64,000 bases of DNA, taken from assembly GCF_016808095.1 (NCBI RefSeq), contig NC_068976.1, positions 9,891,001 through 9,955,000 on the forward strand, given 5' to 3'. Position 1 is the stretch's first letter, and each line of letters opens with the position of its first letter. Both the position numbers and the translations under genes were made by a program. The notes beneath the pieces were generated by a model, which saw nothing but the letters and a program-made list of their open reading frames with translations, was not told where the DNA came from and ran no database searches. The stretch comes from Vigna angularis (lineage: Eukaryota > Streptophyta > Magnoliopsida > Fabales > Fabaceae). Of the stretch, positions 11,881 through 25,560 are shown one piece after another.

Positions 11881-14800
11881 TTAGAATATTGTAGAATTAG
11901 AGTAGAGCTGGATCAATCTTTCCTGAGTTTCTGGGAAAAATTTCCGGGCAAATAGATAACATGATCGCTTTGAGCCGTTCAATACGCACGGTGTAATCAC
12001 CACTGTTCTCTGCATGACGCATGAAATTGGAAATTAATAATAATTCATTTCTTCTAAAGAAGCAGAAGCAATGTCACACTGCGTGAACGAGTTCTGAACC
12101 TAAATTAGATGAAGGAGATTTATACCTTTGCATCACTAGTAAAATGTGGACTTTCATCAATGTACTGCAGTGAATGAAATCATGTCATTAAGTAAAATTC
12201 AAGATAAATACTGTTCAAGAACCACGCGAAGTAAAAAGAAACTGAAACTAACTAGGTGTGCAAACAAAAAATTATGAAAAGGGTCGTGAGGGAAATGAAA
12301 AGGAACTTCATTAAGATCAATGAAATTACAAGTAACAACCTATAACGAAAATTATCGGCCACATAACTCTTCCTACTTAAGTCCCCTAGAAAATTATGTT
12401 GAGTAAATCATATAATTATATACAACCTATTTAACACAAGTGAGAATCCCGGAACAAGGAATTCACGTAAGTAAATCTTCCATTTCGTTTTCCTTTTCTG
12501 TTTCTCCATAACTCTTCAAAGTTATTAGAGTTGCACTTTTTGGACAACCCAACAGTGTAAACACCCAATTGTCACTTCTCGATATGAATGCACAATAACA
12601 AATCCATACCCATAAATATTTACGGGTTGAAACTGAATAGCTTAGCCGGAACCCGTTTATTAACTCGTTCGAACCTTTACTATGCATAATTGAAATCCTA
12701 GACAGACATACCCAAAAAACTGAACCTAACAATGACACTCACGGAGAAATAAATAAATAAAAAGTAGAAAGCAAAAATATTCTCGAAGATTCAAATTAAC
12801 AAAGCAAACACATCTGAAGGGAATGAGTAAAATCTGTCACATACTGCTATGTTTTTCATGACTTGATAAGTAACATCCCGAGCTCTGAATGACCTCGGAT
12901 GCCATTTTCCTTCAGACCAATCAACATATGTTACTGACCAATTTGCGATTCCACCTGGATCAAGCATCTAAGTACCCACGGAGCCAGTCAGTTGGGAGAA
13001 AAGAGATTCCTATTATCATAATATAAAATAGAACAGATTGGTATACTGACAGTAAAGAAGGTTGGCAGGTAATGCTCATCAGCGTAGCAATTGCGGTTGC
13101 CCTCCATATTTGGCTGGGAAGTTTCAAACACGAACAGTATTTTGTCATTGAAGCCAAAAATGTAAGTGACTTAGTTCAACATGAATAAAATTAAATTAAA
13201 TGTCCGATTATCAATCAATTTATCAAGAGAAGCATTTAGTTTAAAAAAACCATTCATACATGCTGCAGCAAGAATACCACTGACAACATATCTTAATAAG
13301 AAATTATCACCGGCATCTTACTTCAACAAATGGCATTTCTTAATAGAAAACGAAAAACTGTATTTAAATATATGAGGATAAATAAAATAACGAAAAGAAG
13401 GCACGGAGCGAAGAATCAGTATAGTTAATATCTAGATATTAAATATTAACAGGCTACTGATTACTATGTCCAGGAAATCTTTATAATCTTCCAGCAAAAC
13501 TTAATGCAGCAAAATGCTAATCCAGGGGATTTCTTTCTTAATAATTTTTTTTTAAATTATTTCTTAAAAACAGTGGACAAAAAAATTGAAAATAACAGTG
13601 GGCTATTGTTCAGAAATCATAAGCACATTTACCTACACTAACATTCTTAACAAAGATGATAGGATCATAGGAATAATACCAAATGGATCAGACAATCCAC
13701 CCACTTAGCAAACAAATAAACACAAGAGGTTCTTAAAAACATAGTACCCTGCAATGGTGCTTGAATTTTGTAAAATAGAGACTGTCTGCCATAACTATTA
13801 TAGCATGCTGCCGCTTCATTGAGAACCACTGCATGAGAAACCACAAGATCCAAGTCAGTTGCATGACAGAAAAGTTTTAAATGGTTTCCTAATTCTAAAT
13901 TTGTAATATAAAAAACATTTTTCATGCAATTTTTTACAATTATGAATGGAAAGGCATTTTAGACTACACATGAATGACAAAAGAAAGTGTACTGTGATGT
14001 CAAAAACTTCTGCCAGGTATGAAGACCCTGCATATAACTTTAACTGCATTTTCCAAAACTTGTTACTATTATGATAACTTTCAATGCATGTCAACAACTT
14101 CTTCCACAAACTAAGTATGAAGATTGACAACTTAAAATGACCGGAAGACAGTTATATTGTCCAACAACCCCAAGGTAATATATTTTATACAATTAATGAA
14201 ATAGTGAAAGAAATAAGCTATTGTTATTCTTGTTTAATATATGCACATAAGGAAGGATTGCCTGATAAAGGAAAGGACGGCAAAATAGTACGTACATGAA
14301 CTCCTCAGTGACATCACTCTCACTATAAAGAGGAAAAAAAATACATAAATGAAATCAATGATATTTCCATTGTTGCAATAATCTGTGGATATGGATAAAG
14401 TAGGGCGTAAAATGACCAATAAGGGGAGAAACATGTGACGAAAGTAGGAAAAAAAGCTTCTTTCCAACCAGATTAGCCATACAATGCCAAGGGAACTTAT
14501 AAGCAACCAAACATTAACGGAAACAACCACTTAAATACTCCGTATCACACGCATTTTACTCAATATGAGACTTAGGCAAAATATAATACCCAAGTTCCAA
14601 ATGAAACACCACTATTGATAGTCGACACATTGATAGGTCAAACTACCACACTTCAATTGATTTCCTCATTAATCTTTGTGAAGGCTTGACTTGGCGTTTG
14701 AAGCACAAATCCACATTTTGGATGTGTAAAATCGAAACTATTCACAGTAGGTCCAACTAGGAGTTGGATCATGGATCTACATTTGACTTAATTTAACGTG

Positions 14801-17800
14801 AAACCAAACATCACTTCACCAGTCAGAGACCCCATAGGTAACCCTTTCTAAGACACCAACAACCATCTTTGATACTAGTTGCATAAGCAACCTAAAAAGC
14901 TAGTTGTTAAAGGAGGAGAAATAAACACTTAAATACTACTCCACCGAGTATCTCATAATACTCAATATAAGACATGGATATCCCATAATACCCAAGTTCC
15001 TTTCAAAACAAATAGAAAAAGGGAAGATAACATTAAGGAAACACTTCAACTGAATGATGCTCAATTTTTTCAATATAAATCATACCTGGGAACCCTTTCG
15101 GAAATCTTTCTTTTCCACTTCGGGCAACATATATTCTATATACCTGCCATTTCCATGAGGACCAGGATCCACATAGCTTTATCCAAAAGGTGAAGGAGAA
15201 AATAGACACAGATTAGTCCGAATTACCATCCACAAATTCCGTAGTATAGAATATTTACTCAAAGCAAAAAGTTAGAATTTCATCAACTAATTCGTAGAAA
15301 GTCTTATATTTTCTTACCTGTCAATAAAGCTGACATTTGTTAATAATAAGTAGTTGTACACAAAATCAAAGCGACGTACAGGTATACAACTGAAGCACAA
15401 ATGAGTGTGCAGTTGATTAGATTCAATTCCACAAAGTATGACTTGCAGAAAAAAAAAAGAATTAGATAACAAAAGACCTTTCAGACAACAATACAAAATG
15501 TTGATTATCAGGGTCTAACAGTGCATTTGCCAAAAGTCTTCTTTCAGCCTCAACCATAGAAATTTTTCCCCAGCCTACCTGCAAGAAAGTGAAAACAAGT
15601 TGGCATAAAGAAACAAATGGCTCGACCAAAGAAAATTGGATGCATGTTAAACACCAGAGAATCATAACATTAGAAGAAAGTTTTCGTGATTATTTTTTCT
15701 GGTGTTCACAACGTTACTAAAGTTCTGCCTTCAATTAACGATTCTACCATACTACCATTTGAAGAGTCGGATCCATGAACTGTTTATCAGGAGAATAAAT
15801 ATATTCTTTTGTGTACATATAGAAAATAAAAGTGCTCATATGAATGCTAGTTCTCACTGCTTAGTTGAGAGACAAAAGAGCAGTTTTGTTACAGCAAAAA
15901 GAAAAACAGAGAGGAACAAAATAAACAGACTGAGAGATTTGTATGATGATACTCTCCAATTCCAATCAATTATTAACTTTTTATTAAAAAGCAAACATCA
16001 AATTGCTTATAGTGTTCGCAGTTTCAATCATCCTAAAATTATGTTGGAATTGAAACTTCAAACTATCATATCGAGTGCTGGTAAATTATATATTCAAATC
16101 ATGTGGTATACACCATACCGGTGCACTGTGAATGTCTCGTCCAACAAAATAGGGGCTGACATGTGTTGGCTTGTCCTTTGATGCATGTACATAAACAGAG
16201 AATTTGCCCTCATGGCCCTGCATTTGGCAACGAGTATAATTCAAATATAATGGAAGCAACATATTCAAAGGAAAAGGAATTGAACTGATACTTATCCAGA
16301 TTCCAAGATGAGAAACATACATTGATATTTTTCTAAAATGTCCTGGTATTCTAACCTTATTTGGAGCACATATAGAACAATGCTCAAATTTCTATTGTTA
16401 AACGAAAGGCATAAATAGAAAAAGTAGATGGAAAGTAAAATCAAAACTCATGCTAGAAGCTCCCTAAATTTCCTGCCTAGATTCAATACTACTAGGTTTG
16501 GTGCGAGTATAATACTTAACTACGAACTGCTGGGGGTTTGTATTAACGAGTGCCGGTGCCGTAACATCATATAAATATTAATTATATCTTAATATGGATG
16601 TGTTCTAAAACTAATTTAGGCATGTGCTACATCCAACAACCCTGCTAGCTATAGCATACAAATCAAATGCTAGCATACAAATCAAATGCACAAAGCATGT
16701 TACATACATACATACATATACAATCTTCCAAAAAATGAAGTGACAATCAATCTGCATTTGATTTGATCTATAATGGAAAACTGGATTGGTTCAATTGGAA
16801 GCAATATGAAAAGTGGGCCGGTTAAATCAAATTCGTCTTGAAATATTCTAACTTTACTTGCTGAAGTAATTAATAAAGCCATGCCAATTCACATGTTGTC
16901 CCAAGTACATAGTTCAGCCACTATACTCCATGAGATTAAGATTTACCAAGAAAAACACAATAGCTACTACAGGATAATCAGCCTCTACACTCCATGACTG
17001 TAGCATTTAGCGACAATGGGTATTCATGTTTCAGACATCCTAGACAACTAAGGGTTCTTTGAAGGGAGACCCAGGTAGATTCAACACTAATGAGTCATGA
17101 ACAAAACAAACTCATATAAGAGACCAAGACATCACTTTCAACCCAAAACCTTAAACCAATATTATTCATCTGACTTATTTTTACCTAATGTGAGACTTTC
17201 AACTGACCTTAAATTTTTAACAATCACCCTCTTTCAACCCAAAACCTTAAACCAATATTATTCATCTAACTTATTTTTACCCAATGTTTACTTTAGTGGT
17301 AACCCTTTCTTTGTATGGTTGTTTTGAATAGGGACACACTTTCCTAAAAGAGAAGACTTTTGATATGAGAAATCCTCAAACTTTAGGATTTTTGATTTAT
17401 TTGATATTATTCATCCAAGTCAATCACCAAGACAAACCATCAACTGTTATAATACCATTTGTGGCAGAGACAATAAGGAGATTTAATACCAGCGTCCTGA
17501 ACAAACCTATAAAAGAAATCAAAACATCACTTTTTACCCAAAACCTTAAGGCAGTAGGTTTATATGTATTTCCACTTATATATTATCCATTTTTAACCAA
17601 TATGGGACTTACAACACACTTTACATTCCTAACAAGAACCTACTCCTATTGACAAAGATGCATTGCATCAATTGGCTGGAGCTACATGATTGTATGGATC
17701 CACAAGAATTAGTTGCTTCCGAGCTTTCACCTAACACTTCATCTTGAGGAAAAGGTGAGGATGTGGTCAAAAACCAACCCCAATTACCAAGGTCTACAAT

Positions 17801-19116
17801 GGGAGAAATATACCTAGGGAATCCAGTGATCCAATGTCAAAGGAGAATACTCTAACTTGTTTTCTTTGTTAATAACTAATTTCTGGTCTAGTTCTATAAG
17901 AAATCACCAAGCTTATGCAATGATATAGGTCATACTACGAAGCTATAATTTTAAAGCTATTCTATAAAACCAACTAAATATCGATTATCTAACATGCAAG
18001 AACTGAAAATTTCACAAACAACTAGAGTGAAATTCAAAGATATCCAACATGCTAGAAGAGAAAATTTCACAAAGCATTATGATTCACGAATTAAATAAAA
18101 AGTGAGAAAAACTTAACTCCATGTCCACATAGATAAGAGTATCATAAATAGGCACAAAGTCTTGTTCCTTTGTCATGCACTGTAGCTGACTTTGCCAAAG
18201 CTTTTCAGGCAAAGGGTCCTTCAACTTTACAACTTATTTATTAACAGAAATTGATCATTCCTTCATACTTTTCCATCTTAATCCAAATGTATTTTCGTCC
18301 ACGGATAAAGAAAATATATCCAGATTCAATCCACCATTCATCTCCACAATTTGCCAGCAGATTATCTGCTCACAATGAATCAGACTGCAGAATAGGGGTC
18401 GTGAATTGTCTGTTTTGCACCAAGCAAACCAGTATATCCCACCAATAAATCTCGTCTAATCTTTAGAGTGTGTTCGTCTCATCAGTACGTATATATTGAA
18501 TATAGTAAAGGCAAAAAGGACCTATAGTATATTGTTCTTTCTGCAGATCACTTATGCTCCCATTCTCAAACTAATGCCAACTAAAACAACGCAAACATAC
18601 AAGTTGTTGGATAAAACTACAAACAAAACACGGAAAATTGAAAAACTTACTAGACATAGCATCAATACGGTACATACAAAATAAGGCACAAGAGCAAAGT
18701 TCATGGCCTTAGGAGGAGGAATTTCAAACCTTAAAGAACATGTGCCAGAGCCTCTCGAACGGCAACGAACTCGGAGTCAAAAACAAAAAAGCTACTTTAG
18801 GTTTCTTGGTTATCACAGGATAATAGTTGAGAATCTCGTTAATAACAACCCGAGACTCAACCTCCGCATCAGTCAATTGACGCGACTGAGCCGCAGGCGG
18901 TAGATCGATAATACTGCCACCACAACCACTGGAGGAGAAGAGGGAGCAGGAAGACGGGCTCCGCGGCGGATACACGTAGGCAGCAACGAGAAACACACAC
19001 ACTATGGAAACAAGAACAATAATCCAAGTAGGCCTCCTCAACTGTGGCCGGCTTCTTGATCCAACCATGATCAAAAGATTCCTTATGAATTGCGGCCATG
19101 CACGTTCCTTCTTCAT
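11881..19116 (-). CDS. Core-2/I-branching beta-1,6-GlcNAc-transferase-like protein (GT14, plant DUF266 type)
   Basis: Ten coding exons: 19116-18730, 16217-16119, 15578-15478, 15389-15318, 15176-15086, 13828-13748, 13113-13051, 12967-12845, 12164-12126 and 12009-11881. All introns are GT-AG and the frame is kept throughout, giving 394 residues. It is a type II Golgi-style enzyme: a short cytosolic tail, one membrane anchor at about 31-50 (WIIVLVSIVC onward), a Ser/Pro stem, then the GT14 domain from about residue 107. Family landmarks are KVAFLFLTP, FSVYVHAS, the LLSESCIPV segment at 192-200, KGSQWFSMKRQHA, YADEHYLPT at 287-295 and MLDPGGIANWSVT. It presumably adds sugar to a glycan or glycoprotein; the substrate of plant members is mostly unknown. 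An in-frame TAG sits directly before the ATG, fixing the longest start. Residue 362 is Leu in PCVLNG where I recall Trp as usual. Intron 2 alone is about 2.5 kb. Confidence 0.93.
17135..17286. repeat. Direct repeat inside GT14 intron 2
   Basis: A block of about 56 bases starting CTTTCAACCCAAAACC occurs at 17135-17190 and again at 17231-17286, nearly identical. A weaker third relative with ACCCAAAACCTTAAGGC lies near 17537. It is noncoding. Confidence 0.7.
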
Positions 19117-19920
19117 CTAAGTTCAAGGCACCTCACCAGCTTCCCCATACATCCACCATCCATCAACATTACTTCATCTGTTCAAACTCAACAACGCCGT
19201 CTCACTGCCAATTACCAAAAACACAAAGCAAAAAAAAAAAACAATTCAATTACCAAAATTACACACCTGTATATCAATCAACATTTCTAGTTTCTTTTCA
19301 CCCGCCTTTCACAATTCGTATAAAAAAGAAAAAGAAAAAACACACTCCAGATCTTATCCTCTACCTAATCATGACACAAACACAACATTAAACCATAAAT
19401 TTCAACCTAAACGACGCATAAATCAACAAGATCCACAAACAGAACACAACAGCGTCGCGTTATGAAGTACGAAACCTAACATAAATAATTCGAGTCAAAC
19501 ACCAAAAAAATGAAACGAAAATAAAAAACAAAATAAATTATCTGTATACGTAATGAGCGAGCGAGACACAGGGAGAGAGGATTGAAGATTTCAGATCTTA
19601 AATTGACTGATTCAAATAACATTGCAAAGCAGAGTGAAATATGTGAAAGAACGAAGGAACAAAGGAAAGAATGAATACCTGTGATAAAGACAGGGATCTG
19701 AGGGGAGAACAAATCTGAAGGAAGCGCGAAGCAGATAAACGAAGAAGAACGATAATAAATTAAATGAAAAAAAAAAGGAAGAAAAACGAAAACAGGAGGA
19801 TGGGAGTGTAGAAACACGAAACGACGATGGAGACAGGGACAGATACAGATTGTTCAAAGGAAATAAGAGAGGAGATTGGTTAGAGGTACATTCAGATTTG
19901 TGTAGCCAGCCAAGTGGAGA
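19117..19920 (-). promoter_or_regulatory. 5' UTR of the GT14 gene with an intron
   Basis: On the minus strand a donor at 19678-19677 (ACAG/GTATTC) and a T-rich acceptor ending at 19205 (TTGGCAG/TGAG) would remove 19678-19205. This joins a CT-rich leader (roughly 19679-19900) to a second leader exon at 19204-19117 that runs into the ATG. The splice sites are good by eye; the transcription start is a guess. Confidence 0.55.
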
Positions 19921-20043
19921 GCGATGATTCCGGTGCTGTTAAATAATATCATTAATTAATTATCAGGTTAATTCATCATTTGGATTAATTAATTTTAATT
20001 AATGAATGAAATGCACCTGTAGTAGACATAAAAAACATAACAC

Positions 20044-20049
20044 CACGTG
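20044..20049. promoter_or_regulatory. G-box CACGTG upstream of GT14
   Basis: A palindromic CACGTG (context ACCACGTGGG) lies about 150 bases beyond the presumed 5' leader of the GT14 gene. Such ACGT cores bind bZIP and bHLH factors. One isolated match, so weak evidence. Confidence 0.35.
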
Positions 20050-21120
20050 GGTGTAAGTGTAAGGGTGTTAAGTTCTTTCTCCGCCAATGGCTGTCTCGCA
20101 CTTCAATTTGTCATGTCACACACTTCTCTCTAGTACTCTACGCATTCATTTCATGTATGTATATTCATCATTATTCACCCTTCCCACTTTTCTCCTCTTT
20201 AATATTGTATAAAATTCAATTTAAATACATAAATATTAAAAAGTATAAAATTAAAAAAAAACAATATATGAATATTATCAGTATTAGATACGTAATAAAA
20301 ATATTTATTAACTTTTTAAAAAAAAAAAAATTTATTCCAACTCTATAGTAGTAGCCTACCATGATGGTTGAAGGATTCAAGATATGCTGAGTTGGAGGAT
20401 TAGTAAGTTGACCAAGTAGACCCAATATATATATTTAAAATCCAATATCACACTTATTCAATTATGATTAATGAAAGTTTCTTGGAAACCTCTATCATTT
20501 AATTATAATATTATTTTCCATTAAAGTTAGGGTGTGTGTGATGTGGATTTTGATAGAATTTTGGTCTAAACTCAATTTTAATTATTAAATAGACTGACTA
20601 ATTTTTGTGAACAAATATTCACAATTCATTTTAAACATCTAACATAAAAATAAAAGGGCATAACGCATTTTTATTGAAAAGTTATAAAATTATTTCCAAA
20701 CAAAAAAAAAATTCTAAAAAAATACATGAATTTGAAAGCGCTGAACTGAAAAGACTTTTCAATTTGAAGCAAAACTTGTTGAAAAGAAACTGTTGATAAA
20801 TTGTATACAGATTTGAAAGAAGAAAAAAATGGCAAGATCTAAAAAAAACTAAAGAAAATAACTGTATTTGGAAGAAAAAACTCGATAGACTTTTCATCAT
20901 TTTTGTATGTATTAGTTTAAATTAAAAAAATAAAATTTCCGAACACTAAATTGTCCAAGAAAAGTTACTACATTTAAAAACACACGAGATTGGATAACAA
21001 ATACAGAAAAATTTCTTCGTTGTCTCTTTCAGATATTTAATTGTGAAATAAATTGGCATGACATGTGTTCAATTGAATTTATAAGAATGGAAGAATGATA
21101 GGTAATATAACAGAGGCAAA
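20050..21120. other. AT-rich spacer
   Basis: No gene, RNA or clear repeat could be supported in this stretch. Confidence 0.5.
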
Positions 21121-21486
21121 TTATTATATTAACATATGGGAATTTACTGAATTTATTTTTCAAGTTACCATTATTGGGAACTTCTTATCTTTTTTTTTTA
21201 TATGGTATGTGTGTACTAACTTTTGTGTTTAGTAATATATTTTATTATATTAACATATGGGAATTTACTGAATTTATTTTTTCAAGTTACCATTATTGGG
21301 AACTCCTTTTCTTATTTTTTTTTATATGGTATGTGTGTACTAACTTTTGTGTTTACTAATATATTTTCAACCAACACATACATTTTTAATCTATTAAATA
21401 TTAATTACCTTGTTATGTTTTGTAATATATTTTCAACCAACACATACCATTTTTAACCTATAAATGTTAATTACCTTGTTATGTTG
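21121..21486. repeat. Two adjacent tandem duplications
   Basis: A unit of about 122 bases (TTATATTAACATATGGGAAT onward) occupies 21121-21242 and again 21243-21365 with few changes. Directly after it a second, unrelated unit of about 64 bases (ATATTTTCAACCAACACATA onward) is repeated at about 21360-21423 and 21424-21486. The short open frames here merely follow the duplications. Confidence 0.8.
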
Positions 21487-22149
21487 AATATTACTTTCCT
21501 TCCAAATACATTGTTGTTTTATTTTTCATTATTATTAGTATATAATATAAAACAAATGTATTAGTGGACCTTTTTCTTACTTCTTACTATTACTATAACC
21601 TGGTAAAAATATTAACGTAATGTCTTAATTGACGTAAAAACAAATTCTTTTTTACTTCCCTTACTTTTTTTCTTTTATCTCAAGATTGACACAATTTAGT
21701 CTAAACAATTATATAAAAAAAATATTTTGCACTAATAAACTAATTAAATAAGATATATTCATATGTGTTTATATGTTTATTTGTAAAGTAATTATAACAC
21801 AAATAACTTCATCCTACATTACACATAGTTAATTTAGTATACACTTTTAAGTACTCTTTATTTTAAAAATTCTCTTTTTTTTATCATCAATAAAGAATAT
21901 TAATAAATAATTGAGAAAAAAAAGATATTCTAATCCTTTTTAATAGTATCTTTTACTATTTATTATTATTCACTTTCTTCTTATTTATAAATTTAACATG
22001 CTTGGATGAACAAAGCACACAACAACTCACTTAGACTTACTTAATTTTTTGTTTTATATTATCTTTTCAAACATTGATGTTCATAAGATTAAGAGATTTT
22101 TCGTTGTACTGAATCGATATAACAAGTTATTATTCAAATTACACGAAAA

Positions 22150-25100
22150 CACTAGAGGGTGAATAATATTTTTAAACCTCTTTCACAAAGTAGTGTCTAA
22201 AGGATTTGTAAGAGGTATATGATTTAAATAAGATGTTTAGACGTTGGTTTTTATAAAGGGCGTATATGGAAAAAATTTTAAAGAGCAAAGCAATAAAGCA
22301 AAAATTTTATACTAGTTCACTCAACATGAGCGATGTTCAGTTCTCCTTTTAAGAACTTTTAAAGAGTTCCACTAATCTTCAAGAAGATTACACAAGTTTT
22401 ACCTCTTCAGGCTTACAACGAGTATTAACATCACTCTTGGTTCACCTAGTCAATACGATTAATCCGAGTTTTACCACTCTTGGTATACAAGTATTCTAAC
22501 CACTTCTAGTACAACCGTAGACAACTATCTAGACTATTTAACTCAACTAATGCCCATATTCTTTACATGACCAACAAACAATTTTGGCAGTAACCATTTT
22601 GTTAAAGGATCAACAATCATAAGATCAGGGCTAATATGTTTATTTAACATTCTACATTTCTAAACTTCTTCTTTAGTGGCAAAGTATTTCAATTACATAT
22701 GATTAACACCTTTGGATACTTGTCATTCTTAAAAAACAAGATTGTTGCAGAATTATCACAATAAATTTTCATCGGCTTAACAAAACAGTCGACTACACCA
22801 ACTCTTGAAATAAATTTTTACAAACCAATTAGCCTGAGTTATGTCCTCAAAGCATGTCACAAATTCAACAACCATGGTGGATACAACAATGACGGACTGC
22901 TTCACATTTTTCCATGAAATCGCTCATTCACCTAAAAGACAACCAAATTTAGTCTTTCTTGTATCCATACAACCTACAAAGTCTGAATCAGTATAACCAA
23001 TCACCTCAAGGTGATCAAATCTCCTATAAGTAAGCATGTTATTTTTTGTTCATTGTAGGTATCTTAAAACTTTTTTTACAGCTTTCCAATGATCAAAACC
23101 TAAATTACTTTGGTATCTACCATGCATGCCAACTACAAAGCTAATATTTGACCTCGTACATTTTGACCATACATTAAACTCCCAACAATAGATGCATAAG
23201 GATTATCTTCCATCTTTTTTCATTCTAAATCATTCTTTGGACATTGCATGAGACTAAATTTGTCTCCTTTTTGTATCGAAATGGGAGATGTTGAGCATTT
23301 ATCCATTCTGAATCTCTCTAAAACTTCCTTAATATATGCTTTATAAGATAAACCTAACAATCCTTGTATTTATCACGTTATATTTCTATTTCTATCATAT
23401 AGTATGCCCTACCTATATTTTTCATTTCAAAATTATTAGAGAGAAACCTCTTCGTCTCACTTAATAGACCGAGATCATTAGTTTCAAGAAAGAGATCATC
23501 AACATACAAAATCATAAATATAAATTTGTTCTAACCGACCTTCGAATATATACATTGATCAACAATGTTTTCCTTAAATCCAGACGACAATATAGTATAA
23601 TTGAACTTAAGATACCATTGTAGACATCCCTGCTTAAGTTCATATATTGATTTCCTAAATTTACACACCATGTGTTCATTTCCTTCTTCAGTTAACCCCA
23701 TCAATTGGTCATATATACATTCTCTTCTACATCTCCATTCAAAAAGATAATTTTAATATTCATTTGATGTAACTCAAGATCATAATAAGCTAGTAATGCC
23801 ATGATAATTCTAAAGGAATCTTTCTTAAAAACAGACAATAATGTTTTCTTATAGTCAATGCCATATTTTTTAAGTAAAAACTTTGACTACAAGTCAGACT
23901 GTATAACATTAGATATTGCCATGATAGTCATATTTAGTCTTAAAGACCCATTTACATCAAACTCTTTTACATCCTTCTAGAAATTTCACAAGCTCCCATA
24001 CATCATTCTCCATTGATTTAAGTTCATCTTTCATATAACCACTTATCAAAATTATCACCATTAGTGGCTTCTAAAAGTGAAATTAGATCATTATCAATAC
24101 TTAATTCATTTTCGGGCTCTTGTAGATAAACCACGTAATCATTTGAAATAGCAAAATTTCTTTCCTTGTAATATTTTTTTAATATTACTTCTTGCAGTTG
24201 TTCTATTATCGACTCGTAGTTAACCTTGAGATCACTAATTTTTTACTTTTCTTTATTTTTGTGTGGTTCTACAACATGTGGGACAACAAACATACATGTA
24301 TCTCAAACTAAGTTTCCTACTTGTCCATAATTGAAAATGAGTCTTTTGAACAACTTTACTTGGAACCTTGTTCAACAAATTACAAATACATGGTAGTCTT
24401 TAAAGCATACATTCACAACGATACAAGTAAACATGAATTATTTAACATACCCATAATCATATCCATCAGAGTTCAGTAACACCTCTTTGACACACCATTT
24501 TGTTGTGGCGTGTCTAACATTGTATGTTAAGCACAAATACCATGTTTCTCAATAAACTTAACAAACAAACCAAGGTGTTGTCCACTTTCATAATATCTTC
24601 CATAATACTCACCACATTTATCAAATCTTACGATTTTTACCTTTTTTTGTCTAATTGTCTTTCCACTTTAGTTATATAAACTTCCAAGGCATTCACTAAC
24701 TGAGATTTCTCATTTAGTAGATTGACATGCCCATAATGCAAAAAATCATCAATAAAGGTGATGAAATACTTCTTTTTATTGAAAGAATTTACATCAAATG
24801 GACCACATATGTCAATGTGTATGATTTCAAGAAGTTGAGTGCTTCTTGTGGCTCATTTCTTTGTGTTTTTTGTCTATTTTTCTTTAATACAATCCACACA
24901 CATTCATATTAGTAAAATCTAAATCCAGAAGGATTTCATTCTTTATTAATCTTTGCATCGTTTCTTTGGAAATATGTCACAAACGTTTATGCCATAAGTA
25001 AACAGATTGTTCACCCACTAAACTACTTGTAGTGTCACATTGTGATGCAACGTCATAAAAGTTTCAATATATAAATTATCCAAGTGCAATTTATATAAAC

Positions 25101-25560
25101 TGTCATAAAGTGTGTCAGATATAATCAAACAAGTATGCTTAAACAAAATTGAAACAATAATTCCCAAACATAAAAGAATATCCAACAACATCAAACTTAG
25201 ACAAATAAATTAAATTTCTAGTGATATTAGGTACACAAAAAGTATCTATGAGGTCAAAGTGATATCGACTGTCAATGATTAAATGATAAGTATCGACAAC
25301 GCAATTAGAACTATCTCTCTATTCTCCCATGAAGACAAACTTCTCATTTGAGTTTATGGTTTGGATTGAAGGAAATCCTTGCATCATATTAGACATTTTC
25401 CAAACTATAAACTTGATGTGTTTCAATATCACAACTCCTAAACTATAGGAGAAGTCTTCTCTGATTAAATTTTGGATTTTCCCTCAAGTCAATAATTGAT
25501 AAGTGATTCTCTATTTACATAAAAATAAAAACCAAAAATGTGAACAACATATATCACAAA
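22150..25560 (-). mobile_element. Decayed Ty1/copia retrotransposon pol region
   Basis: On the minus strand, broken frames carry copia landmarks in the normal order. From high to low coordinate these are: a GAG-pre-integrase piece (LWHKRL, HISKETMQRLIKNEIL; about 25010-24910); integrase core (FITFIDDFLHYGHVNLL, about 24775-24725); DTPQQNGVSKR (about 24530-24490); the reverse transcriptase active site FIMILYVDDLFLETND (YVDD codons at 23507-23496); and the pol C-terminus HISPDLMIVDPLTKW (about 22640-22560). Many stops and frameshifts interrupt it. Gag and the 5' LTR are missing. The sequence at 22150-22540 may be the 3' UTR/LTR, but no partner LTR was found, so the ends are approximate. Confidence 0.85.

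Noticed and set aside
15702..16181. 159-codon plus-strand open frame
   Set aside because: It lies in an intron and across exon 2 of the minus-strand GT14 gene, is AT-rich in codon use and resembles nothing.
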